Under the pieces are notes generated by a model. It was not told the DNA's origin. It worked only from the letters and a program-made list of their open reading frames with translations, and made no database searches. This document shows, one piece after another, positions 7,528 to 14,988 of a stretch of 21,036 nt of DNA (within the stretch, counting starts at the first letter, position 1; each line of letters begins with the position of its first letter). The stretch spans positions 1 through 21,036 of the forward strand of contig CAMOWP010000014.1 of assembly GCA_946628455.1 (NCBI GenBank). Reading direction: 5' to 3'. The DNA is from an uncultured Clostridia bacterium. GTDB lineage: Bacteria > Bacillota > Clostridia > Oscillospirales > Acutalibacteraceae. A program made the position numbers and the translations under genes.

Positions 7528-9093
7528 ATGAAAAGAAAATCATTAGTAATAATCAGCATTGCAGCGGTTTTATGTATGCTTTCAAATACCGTTGCATTTG
7601 CAGCTGATGATTACGAGCTCCCTTCTATTCCTATAACGCACCGCTTCGGTGAATGGGAGGTTACCAAGGAACCGACCTGTATTAAAGAGGGCAGAAAAAC
7701 GCGTTACTGCTCTCACTGCAGCGCAAAAGAAACCGAGATTATTCCTGCGCTCGGACACGAATTCGGAGAATGGGCTGAAACGCAACCCGAAAGCCTTCCC
7801 GACTGTACTCATGCGGGCGCAACAGCCGTTGAAGAACGCGTCTGTTCGCGCTGCAAGGTTATTGAAACACGCGGAGGCGAAATAATTAACGCTCTAGGGC
7901 ATAGTTATGAAACAGCCGTAACTCAGCCTACCTGCACCGAAAAGGGATATACAACCTATTCCTGCACCCGTTGCGACAGCACTTATGTCTCTGATTATAC
8001 AGATTCAAAAGGGCACACTCCGTCAGCTCCCGTTCAGGAAAACATTGTTGACAACAGCCATGAGGACGGAGGCTCTTACGATTCAGTTGTTTACTGCTCA
8101 GTATGCCACGCTGAACTCAGCAGAGAAAAGATTCATACCCCTGCAGCCGGTCACGTTCCTGCTAAGGCAGTTCAGGAGAATATTGTTAAGGCTTCCTGCA
8201 CGGTTGACGGTTCTTATGACGAGGTCGTTTACTGCCAGGACTGCTCGGCAGAGCTCAGCAGAATAAAGAAGACTATCCCTGCCGAGGGTCATAAATTCAG
8301 CGATTGGCAGCAGAGCGCTGCGGAAGTTAAACCGACCTGCACACAGGCAGGTGCAACGGCAACCGAAACGCACATCTGCTCCGAATGTGACTTGATTGAA
8401 ACACGCGGCGGAGATGTTATTAACGCTCTTGGACATAATTATCAAACTGCCGTAACGCCTCCTTCCTGCACGGAAACGGGTTATACAACTTATTCCTGCA
8501 CGAGATGCGACAGCGTTTATGTTTCCGATTATACAAACGCACTCGGTCACACTCCCTCGGAAGAGGTAAAAGAAAATGTTGTTGAAGCTACAACCTCTGC
8601 TGCGGGCTCATACGAAGCTGTTATTTACTGCTCGGAATGCGGCGCTGAAATAAGCAGAAAGGTTAACACTATTCCTAAAAAGACTTTGCCTGACGGCGGA
8701 GATGACTTTGATACGGAACCGCTTCCGTTTGACGACGATGACAAAAAAGAAATACCTTCAAAGCCTTCAACTCCTACAACAAAGGTAACGAAGCCGAAGG
8801 CTCCGTCAATAAAGAAGCTTAAGAAGGGCAGGAAGTCATTTAAGGTAACCTGGAAAAAGGTAAGCTCGGTTAACGGATACCAGATACAGTATTCAACAAA
8901 CAAAAAGTTCAAAAAGGGCAAGAAGCAGACGGTTAAAGCAGTTACTGTAAAAAAGGCAAAGGCAACCTCAAAAACTGTCAAAAAGCTCAAAGCCAAGAAG
9001 AAATACTACGTTCGCATCCGTTCATATAAAATCGTAAACGGTAAAAAAGTTTACAGCAAGTGGTCAAAGATTAAGGCTGTTAAAACCAAATAA
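7528..9093 (+). CDS. Secreted Cys-rich tandem-repeat protein with Lys-rich C-terminal domain
   Basis: This 521-residue protein has a signal peptide (MKRKSLVII ... AFA, probable cleavage after residue 25). Eight units follow, each ending in GH or a remnant of it, with the pattern TC-x3-G-x5-C-x2-C-x10-15-(I)PALGH: 7645-7758, 7759-7902, 7903-8016, 8017-8154, 8155-8292, 8293-8436, 8437-8550 and 8551 to about 8670. The Cys/Cys-x2-Cys/His layout suggests small zinc-ribbon-like modules, which is an inference. An acidic linker (FDTEPLPFDDDDK) and a Lys-rich, probably fibronectin-III-like domain (about 420-521) close the protein. No LPXTG or membrane anchor is visible. The start at 7528 follows AGGAGG at 7511-7516; the frame's upstream TTG at 7489 would translate that ribosome site. 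Similar repeats occur in large secreted clostridial proteins; no function is known to me. Confidence 0.85.
   Translation: MKRKSLVIISIAAVLCMLSNTVAFAADDYELPSIPITHRFGEWEVTKEPTCIKEGRKTRYCSHCSAKETEIIPALGHEFGEWAETQPESLPDCTHAGATAVEERVCSRCKVIETRGGEIINALGHSYETAVTQPTCTEKGYTTYSCTRCDSTYVSDYTDSKGHTPSAPVQENIVDNSHEDGGSYDSVVYCSVCHAELSREKIHTPAAGHVPAKAVQENIVKASCTVDGSYDEVVYCQDCSAELSRIKKTIPAEGHKFSDWQQSAAEVKPTCTQAGATATETHICSECDLIETRGGDVINALGHNYQTAVTPPSCTETGYTTYSCTRCDSVYVSDYTNALGHTPSEEVKENVVEATTSAAGSYEAVIYCSECGAEISRKVNTIPKKTLPDGGDDFDTEPLPFDDDDKKEIPSKPSTPTTKVTKPKAPSIKKLKKGRKSFKVTWKKVSSVNGYQIQYSTNKKFKKGKKQTVKAVTVKKAKATSKTVKKLKAKKKYYVRIRSYKIVNGKKVYSKWSKIKAVKTK
7645..8670 (+). repeat. Tandem Cys-x2-Cys repeat block with a 534-base internal duplication
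   Basis: Eight coding units of 38-48 residues are arranged as A-B-C-D-D'-B-C-D. The B-C-D set at 7759-8154 recurs from 8293 at a constant offset of 534 bases without visible indels. Protein matches are strong (GYTTYSCTRCDS in both C units; IETRGG in both B units), and many DNA differences fall at third codon positions. Confidence 0.85.
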
Positions 9094-9100
9094 CAAACCA

Positions 9101-9130
9101 AAACGCAGGACGAAAATCGTCCTGCGTTTT
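9101..9130. terminator. Bidirectional terminator between convergent genes
   Basis: A stem of up to 12-13 bp (AAACGCAGGACG, 9101-9112, with CGTCCTGCGTTT, 9118-9129) around a short A-rich loop is followed by TTTTTATT on the plus strand and a weaker T-rich run on the minus strand. It can end both the 7528 gene and the HAD gene. Confidence 0.92.
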
Positions 9131-9132
9131 TA

Positions 9133-9816
9133 TTACAGTATATTCAGTATTTCATCAACGGCTCTTATTTCGTAATCAATTTTGAGCTCGGTGTTGTTTT
9201 CTTCGCCGTCCGGGTTAAACCAGCAGCATTTTATTTCTGCGTTATTGCCGCCCTGCATATCGCTTGTGAGCGAATCGCCGATAATCAGTATTTCATCACG
9301 CTTGCAGGGAATAATGTTATCAAGCACATAGCCGAAAAACTCCCTTGACGGCTTTTCATATCCGATTTCATCAGAGATAAAAGCTCCGTCGATAATATCA
9401 TTAAGCCCTGATTTTTCAAGCTTTTTAACCTGAACGGATTTAGTTCCGTTTGTAACGATATACTGCTTATATCTCCCCTTAAGACTCTGAAGAACAGCCT
9501 TTGCGTTTCCGATATATTCTGCAGTTTCGGGCAGCGCTTTTTCATAAAAGGCTGTAAATTCCTCAGGGGTTACCGAGGTTATTTTTAGCCTTTCAAAAAG
9601 CTCTCTGTACCTTCCGACCTTGACCTCGCTTTTTGTTATTTCGCCGCGCTCAAGCATTTTCCAGTGCTTCAGATTAAGCTCGGAATAAAGCCTGACCGTT
9701 TCATCGCTGCACTCTCCGAGGGCGAAATGCTCAAATCCCTTTCTGATTGCGTATTTCTCTGATAAAAGGAAATTGAGGAGCGTGCCGTCCATATCCCATA
9801 ATAAAACCTTAAACAT
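9133..9816 (-). CDS. HAD-superfamily nucleotidase, YjjG-like
   Basis: This 227-residue protein carries all four HAD phosphatase motifs: DMDGT (nucleophile Asp8, Asp10), TNGTKS (motif II Thr), the Lys in GYEKPSREFF (motif III), and IIGDSLTSDMQGG (motif IV). A helical cap lies between motifs I and II. The order, length and the N-terminal LLxFxxSEKxAI-type segment resemble the YjjG subfamily, which dephosphorylates pyrimidine and non-canonical nucleoside monophosphates; phosphoglycolate phosphatase-like activity is an alternative. The frame opens further upstream (TTG at 9864, ATG at 9822), but those lie in the promoter or only two bases after AAGAGG. The ATG at 9816 sits eight bases after it and is chosen. 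Confidence 0.88.
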   Translation of the reverse strand: MFKVLLWDMDGTLLNFLLSEKYAIRKGFEHFALGECSDETVRLYSELNLKHWKMLERGEITKSEVKVGRYRELFERLKITSVTPEEFTAFYEKALPETAEYIGNAKAVLQSLKGRYKQYIVTNGTKSVQVKKLEKSGLNDIIDGAFISDEIGYEKPSREFFGYVLDNIIPCKRDEILIIGDSLTSDMQGGNNAEIKCCWFNPDGEENNTELKIDYEIRAVDEILNIL

Positions 9817-9835
9817 AAGCATTACCTCTTTTCCT

Positions 9836-9864
9836 ATTATATATTGCCGCTTGACATTTGACAA
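9836..9864 (-). promoter_or_regulatory. Promoter of the HAD nucleotidase
   Basis: Minus-strand -35 TTGTCA (9859-9864) and -10 TATAAT (9836-9841) are 17 bases apart. The expected start near 9829 gives a very short leader of about 13 bases, which supports the ATG at 9816 over upstream starts. Confidence 0.75.
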
Positions 9865-9879
9865 TATCTAATTTATATT
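9851..9879 (+). promoter_or_regulatory. Promoter of the Na/phosphate cotransporter gene
   Basis: -35 TTGACA (9851-9856) and -10 TATATT (9874-9879) are 17 bases apart, with an expected start near 9886 and a leader of about 50 bases. Its -35 and spacer overlap the divergent HAD promoter by 14 bases. Confidence 0.7.
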
Positions 9880-9935
9880 ATATTTGAGGAAAATTAAATT
9901 TTCTTAAATCTCAGCAACAACAAACGGAGAACACT

Positions 9936-11579
9936 ATGCAGATTATTAACATTGTTAACCTGCTCGGCGGGCTCGGGCTCTTCCTTTTCGGAATGAATTA
10001 TATGAGCAAGGGTCTTTCCCAGGTTGCAGGAAATAAAATGAAAAGCCTGCTTGAAAAGCTTACCAGAAACCGCTTCAAGGGCTTTCTGCTCGGCGTGCTT
10101 GTTACGGCGGTAATTCAGTCCTCATCAGCCACAACCGTTATGCTTATGGGCTTTCTCAATGCGGGAATTATGGACCTGGCTCAGGCAACAGGCGTTATCA
10201 TCGGTGCAAATATAGGAACGACCATAACCGCTGTTCTTATTGCTATTGACGTTTCGGCGATAGCGCCGATTTGTATTTTCTTAGGCGCCGCAATGAGCCT
10301 TTTCGGCAAGAAGCAAAACCAGAAATATATAGGCCAGATTATTTTAGGCTTCGGAATACTGTTTTTCGGGCTCAAATATATGAGCGGCGACAATGCAATG
10401 GGCGTGCTTAAAACAAGCGCCGTGTTCCAGAAATTTATAACGACTGCGAACAACCCCGTTCTCGGAATAATAATCGGAATAATTATGTGCGCCGTTATTC
10501 AGTCCTCCAGCGCTTCAATCGGTATTCTTCAGGTGCTTGCGCTTCAGGGGCTTATGCCGCTTAATTTCGCAATTTATCTTATAATAGGAATAAACGTAGG
10601 CTCAGCTATGCCGCTGTTTTTATCTTCAATCGGAGCAAAAACAAACGCAAAAAGAGCAGCGCTCATTTACTTTATTTTCGATTTTGTCGGAATGCTGATT
10701 TTCACTCCGCTTGCCCTTTTAACGCCGTTTACGGACTGGGTCAGCGGCATATCGTCAAACGGCTCTGTTCAGGTTGCGGCGGCGCATATCATATTCAAAA
10801 TAGTTACCGCGCTTGTTCTTCTGCCGTTCGTAAAGCAGATAGTTAAGCTTTCAGAGCGCATAATCAAGCCCGTTGAGCATGAAAGCGTTTTCCGCTTCAA
10901 TTATATTGACACTAAGCTTTCGGGCCACGATAACGCAAGTGTTTCCGTTGTTCAGGTAGGCTCAGAGGTTGAAAGAATGTCAGCGCTTGTAAGGAAGAAT
11001 TACGTGCTTGCGTGCGAGGATTTGCTTAGCGGCAGCACAGAGCATAAAAACGAAATACAAAATAACGAAGAGCTTATCAACTGGCTGAATCATAACATTT
11101 CAGACTTTATGGTAACCATTACCTCGCACCGTATAACCGGTGAAGCGTCTGAATATATCGGCAAGCTTTTCCACGTTATAACCGACCTTGAAAGAATCGG
11201 CGACCATGCGCTGAATATTCTTCAGAGGAATGAAATGGCGCTTGAAAACGGCCTTGATTTTACGGGCGAAGGTATGCAGGAAATCAAGGAAATTTATGAA
11301 AAATCACTTGAACTGCTTGACCGTTCAATCGGAGCGTTTGTAAATAAACAGCTCCCGGATGACGAAGCAAACGAGCTTCATTTCATCGAGGACACAATAG
11401 ACGAGCTCACCCTTCAGGCTCAGGACAATCATGTTCAGAGACTGCGCGATAAAAAATGTCATACAGCCTCAGGCGTTGTATTCACAAAAATCCTTCAGGA
11501 CCTTGAGCGCGTAGGCGACCACTCATATAACATCGCCTGGGCGGCAAGGAAGGATAAGGCTCTTATCAGACAGATTTAA
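9936..11579 (+). CDS. Na+/phosphate cotransporter family protein with PhoU-like domain
   Basis: This 547-residue membrane protein belongs to the bacterial NptA/YjbB type of the Na/Pi cotransporter family. The membrane part (about residues 1-305) has the two inverted-repeat signatures QSSSATTV (61-68) and QSSSASIGIL (near 189) that line the substrate path. A cytoplasmic PhoU-like helical domain (about 340-540) follows, with its two halves seen in DLERIGDHALNIL and DLERVGDHSYNIA. It should move phosphate coupled to sodium; homologues can act in uptake or efflux, and the PhoU part probably regulates. The ATG follows CGGAGA. The gene has its own promoter and runs with a four-base gap into a GH28-like gene. 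Confidence 0.92.
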   Translation: MQIINIVNLLGGLGLFLFGMNYMSKGLSQVAGNKMKSLLEKLTRNRFKGFLLGVLVTAVIQSSSATTVMLMGFLNAGIMDLAQATGVIIGANIGTTITAVLIAIDVSAIAPICIFLGAAMSLFGKKQNQKYIGQIILGFGILFFGLKYMSGDNAMGVLKTSAVFQKFITTANNPVLGIIIGIIMCAVIQSSSASIGILQVLALQGLMPLNFAIYLIIGINVGSAMPLFLSSIGAKTNAKRAALIYFIFDFVGMLIFTPLALLTPFTDWVSGISSNGSVQVAAAHIIFKIVTALVLLPFVKQIVKLSERIIKPVEHESVFRFNYIDTKLSGHDNASVSVVQVGSEVERMSALVRKNYVLACEDLLSGSTEHKNEIQNNEELINWLNHNISDFMVTITSHRITGEASEYIGKLFHVITDLERIGDHALNILQRNEMALENGLDFTGEGMQEIKEIYEKSLELLDRSIGAFVNKQLPDDEANELHFIEDTIDELTLQAQDNHVQRLRDKKCHTASGVVFTKILQDLERVGDHSYNIAWAARKDKALIRQI

Positions 11580-11583
11580 TAAT

Positions 11584-13125
11584 ATGAAAGACAGACGGAC
11601 TCAGCTTGACAAGCTTAACACCCTCCTTTTCGGGAAGGATTTAAGAATAACAAAGGGCGGCGTATACTCCGAAATCAGAGAATACGATTTTTCGTCATAC
11701 TATCCCGAAGGCGAGTATATAAAGCCTCAGGCAACTCCGTCTGATAATATTTATGACATCCGTTCCTTCGGCGCTTCGCCTGACAGCGAGGACAACGCCG
11801 AGGCGATAAACACAGCAGTCGCACTCGCGTCACAGACGTGCGGCTGTGTTTTAGTTTGCGGCGGAGAGTACGTAACAACAACCGTTTTCCTTAAATCGAA
11901 CGTAACGTTCTTTATTGAAAAGGGCTCGGCACTTGTGTCAAACACTACGGGCAAAGGATATAACCACAAGGGGATTCTCCACGCCGACGGAGCAGAAAAC
12001 ATAACTCTGACAGGCGGCGGAAAGATAAAGGGAAACGGAAACCTTTTCGGCAGAAAGCCGCTTTTTGACAGGAATATGACCGAGCACCCCGAATATATAG
12101 ACGTTATTCAGATGAGGCGTGATTTGAGAGCGCAGCTTCGTTTTGCCCACGAAAGCAAGTACGGCGGACCCGTTTACTTTAAGGACTGCAAAAACGTTAA
12201 AGCTGAAAATATAATTATTGAAAATGCGGCGCACTGGTCCTTCAGGCTTGAAAACTGCAACGGTGTTACCGTCAGGAACTTTGTTATCAATAATAACCGC
12301 CACGTTGCAAACGCCGACGGGCTTGATATTGCGGGAACAAGCAATATCAAAATTGAGCACTGCTTTATTTCAACAGCAGACGACGGCATATGCATAAAAA
12401 ACGCTATATGGCTCGGAAACAAATGCGCTATGGAGAATATCAGCGTTAAGGACTGCGAGGTCTGTTCCTGCGCAAACTCATTCAAAATCGGAACGGAAAC
12501 CACATACGATATAAGAAACGTTAAGGTTGAAAACTGCCGTTTCTTTATGAATGATATTTACCCCGGGACCGTCAGCGGAATTGCAATAGAATCCGCAGAC
12601 GGCTCAAAGGTGAGCAACATCAGAGTTAAAAACATAACAATGGACAGAGTCACCTGCCCCGTTTTCATAAGGCTTTGCAACAGAAACAGAGCCGCCGTTG
12701 TAACCGCTGAAAGTGCTAACGCAGTTGAGTTCGGGCAGAAAAAGAAAAAGGGCGCAACCGTAACTAAAGACGCCTTCGATATGCTTGGCAAGGTTGAAGA
12801 TATTATTATTGAAAACATTGAAGCAACGGGAGTTGAAATTCCCGTAATAGTTGCAGGCGTTAAGGTTAAAGGCACAACGAAATACGTTGAAAACGTTACG
12901 CTGTCAAATATAAATATGGAATACGCGCCTTATAAGGAGGTTTACGATAAGCGCCGCTTTATTCCCGAATATACAGACGTTTATCCGGAAGCGTGGCGCT
13001 TCAGAAATCTCCCCGCCTACGCTCTCTGGGCAAGGCACGTCAAGGGCTTAAAGCTTCTTGATTTTAACTGCACAGTTCCAAAAAGCACCTGGAAAAAACA
13101 AATAATAACAGAAGATATAAAATAA
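11584..13125 (+). CDS. Glycoside hydrolase family 28-like (polygalacturonase-type) protein, cytoplasmic
   Basis: This 513-residue protein has a right-handed beta-helix with the pectate-lyase-superfamily start YDIRSFGASPDSEDNAEAI (about residues 57-75) and the GH28 acidic motifs NADGLD (about 243) and ADDGICIKN (about 265). GH28 enzymes hydrolyse galacturonan or rhamnogalacturonan using these aspartates. The third canonical motif, GHG with a conserved His, is replaced by CANSFKIGTET near residue 297, and no RIK is obvious (GIAIES follows). Substrate or mechanism may therefore differ. There is no signal peptide, so it should act on imported oligosaccharides. It starts four bases after the phosphate transporter's stop without a clear ribosome site, suggesting translational coupling. 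Its stop codon lies inside the terminator hairpin. Confidence 0.82.
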   Translation: MKDRRTQLDKLNTLLFGKDLRITKGGVYSEIREYDFSSYYPEGEYIKPQATPSDNIYDIRSFGASPDSEDNAEAINTAVALASQTCGCVLVCGGEYVTTTVFLKSNVTFFIEKGSALVSNTTGKGYNHKGILHADGAENITLTGGGKIKGNGNLFGRKPLFDRNMTEHPEYIDVIQMRRDLRAQLRFAHESKYGGPVYFKDCKNVKAENIIIENAAHWSFRLENCNGVTVRNFVINNNRHVANADGLDIAGTSNIKIEHCFISTADDGICIKNAIWLGNKCAMENISVKDCEVCSCANSFKIGTETTYDIRNVKVENCRFFMNDIYPGTVSGIAIESADGSKVSNIRVKNITMDRVTCPVFIRLCNRNRAAVVTAESANAVEFGQKKKKGATVTKDAFDMLGKVEDIIIENIEATGVEIPVIVAGVKVKGTTKYVENVTLSNINMEYAPYKEVYDKRRFIPEYTDVYPEAWRFRNLPAYALWARHVKGLKLLDFNCTVPKSTWKKQIITEDIK

Positions 13126-13154
13126 TCTTACGTATAATTTCCGTAAGATTTTTT
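13124..13154 (+). terminator. Rho-independent terminator after the GH28-like gene
   Basis: A perfect 9-bp stem (AATCTTACG, 13124-13132, with CGTAAGATT, 13142-13150) and 9-base loop is followed by TTTT. Its left arm overlaps the stop codon of the preceding gene. Confidence 0.88.
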
Positions 13155-13200
13155 GTTGTATTTCTTATGCTTTTTGTACATATATATGGAGGCGATAAGT

Positions 13201-14985
13201 ATGAAAAAATTTTTAAGCTTTGTTTTATGCTTATGTATGTTACTGTCAATCTCTCAGATAACTGCATACGCATATTATTATGAATCGAAAACCGAAGGCG
13301 ATTTTGAGTACGCAACAGACACACCTTACGGCGTTGCCGTAACAGGCTATAACGGCGCCGAGGACGACGTTATTATTCCCGAAACACTCGGCGGCAGAAC
13401 GGTTGAAGCGATTGAAGATTACGCTTTTTCAGACAATGAATCACTTGTCAGCGTAGTTCTACCCGAAAGCGTAAAAATCATCGGTCAGTATTCGTTTGCG
13501 TATTGCTACAATCTCAAGAGCATTAACCTTGAAAGCGTTGAGCTGATAGCTCAATGTGCTTTCTCGGGAACTGCAATTGAAGAAGCAAATCTCAAAGGCG
13601 CTGAAAGAATTTATGCAGGCGCTTTCCGGGGATGCGAAAAGCTTAAAAGCGCAGCCCTTCCCGAAACGCTTGAAACTGTTGACCGCTCTGCATTTGCAAA
13701 CTGCAATAGTCTCACGGATATAAATCTTGAAAACGTAAAAAATATAAAATTATCCGCATTCGCATATTGCAAATCTCTTAAAAGCGTTAATCTTGAAAAA
13801 GTGCAAACAATAGACTCATATGCATTTTACTATTGCAAAAAGCTCAGCGATATCAAACTCGGCAGCAAGGTAAATAAAATAGGCAAAAAAGCTTTCTGCA
13901 AAACTGCCGTTTACAACGACGCCGTTAATAACAACAAGAAGGCTATTTATATCGGCAATTATCTCATAAATGCTTTTACGGACAGAACGAAGGGCAAATT
14001 CAAGGTTAAAAACGGTACGGTTTTAATCGCAGATAATGCTTTTTCAAAAGCAAGCACGGACGGTAAGGCTAAGTCAACCGTTACTTCCGTTTCAATTCCA
14101 GACAGCGTGCTTACAATCGGAAGCGAAGCACTCAATGATAAGAAAATCAAAAAAATCCGCCTTCCGAAAAACCTGAAACAACTGAGCGGCACTGCATTCA
14201 GCAACAGCTATAAAAAGAAAAATCAGGTTTTCAAGGGCGGCTGTTACTATATCGGAGCATATCTTGTAGGCTGCGATAAATACGCCTTAAAGCTTAAAAT
14301 CAGAAAAGGGACAACGCTTATTGCAAACGGAGCAATCGTAAATTCGTTGGCAACTAAGCTCGTTATTCCGAACGGAGTTAAATACATAAGCGATGAAGCG
14401 ATAGTCGGCTGTCAGCGAATGAGGTCGGTTGAAATTCCGAAAAGCGTAAAATTTATCGGAGACGGTAATTTTGTAAACTCTCGCCATGGTGTACAAAGCA
14501 CCTGCAAAAACCTGACAAAAATAACAGTTGATAAGAACAATAAAAAATATTCTTCAAAAAGCGGCGTGCTTTATAACAAGGCAAAAACCGTATTAATCGC
14601 TTATCCTGCAGGAAACAAAACCAAGTCGTTTACTGTTCCTTCAAGCGTTAAAGCAATTAAGAAAAATGCTTTTGCGTTTGCGCCGTATCTCGCGCAAATC
14701 AAGCTCAACTCAAAGCTTGAAGAAATCGGCGAAACTGCATTTACAAACTGCAAGAAGATGAAATCAATAACCGTTCCCGAAAGCGTTAAAAAGATAGGCT
14801 ACTGTGCCTTTGGCCGCATATATTTTTCAAATGAAGATTCCGACGGATACAGCAAAATTGACGGCTTTACCGTATACGGCAAAAAGGGCTCGGCGGCTGA
14901 AAAATTCTGCAAGGAAATAGTTTTTATCAGAGACTATGAAAGCGACAGCGACGGTATTTCCCTGCCTCTTGATTTCAAGGAGGTG
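13201..14985 (+). CDS. Secreted leucine-rich-repeat protein, BspA type (LRR_5)
   Basis: This protein of about 595 residues begins with a signal peptide (MKKFLSFVLCLCMLLSIS ... AYA). BspA-like leucine-rich repeats of about 23 residues follow, with the pattern LPESVKIIG-x-YSFAYC-x-NLKSI seen many times (for example LPETLETVDRSAFANCNSL). A less regular insert (about 255-430) contains further copies and ends in the usual cap YGKKGSAAEKFCKE. No LPXTG, SLH or membrane anchor is visible. Such proteins in gut Clostridia are thought to bind host or bacterial ligands; no target can be read. The ATG at 13201 follows GGAGG (13188-13192) by eight bases; an upstream ATG in frame at 13153 lies in the preceding terminator. 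Its last codons AAG-GAG-GTG serve as ribosome site for the next gene. Confidence 0.9.
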
Positions 14986-14988
14986 TAA

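Noticed and set aside
8098..8550. 150-residue Cys-containing minus-strand frame
   Set aside because: It is antisense to the Cys-rich repeats; the repeated sequence keeps the reverse frame open. There is no start signal.
13153..13200. Longer N-terminus of the first LRR protein
   Set aside because: The upstream ATG lies in the T-run of the preceding terminator. The ATG at 13201 has GGAGG and starts a proper signal peptide.
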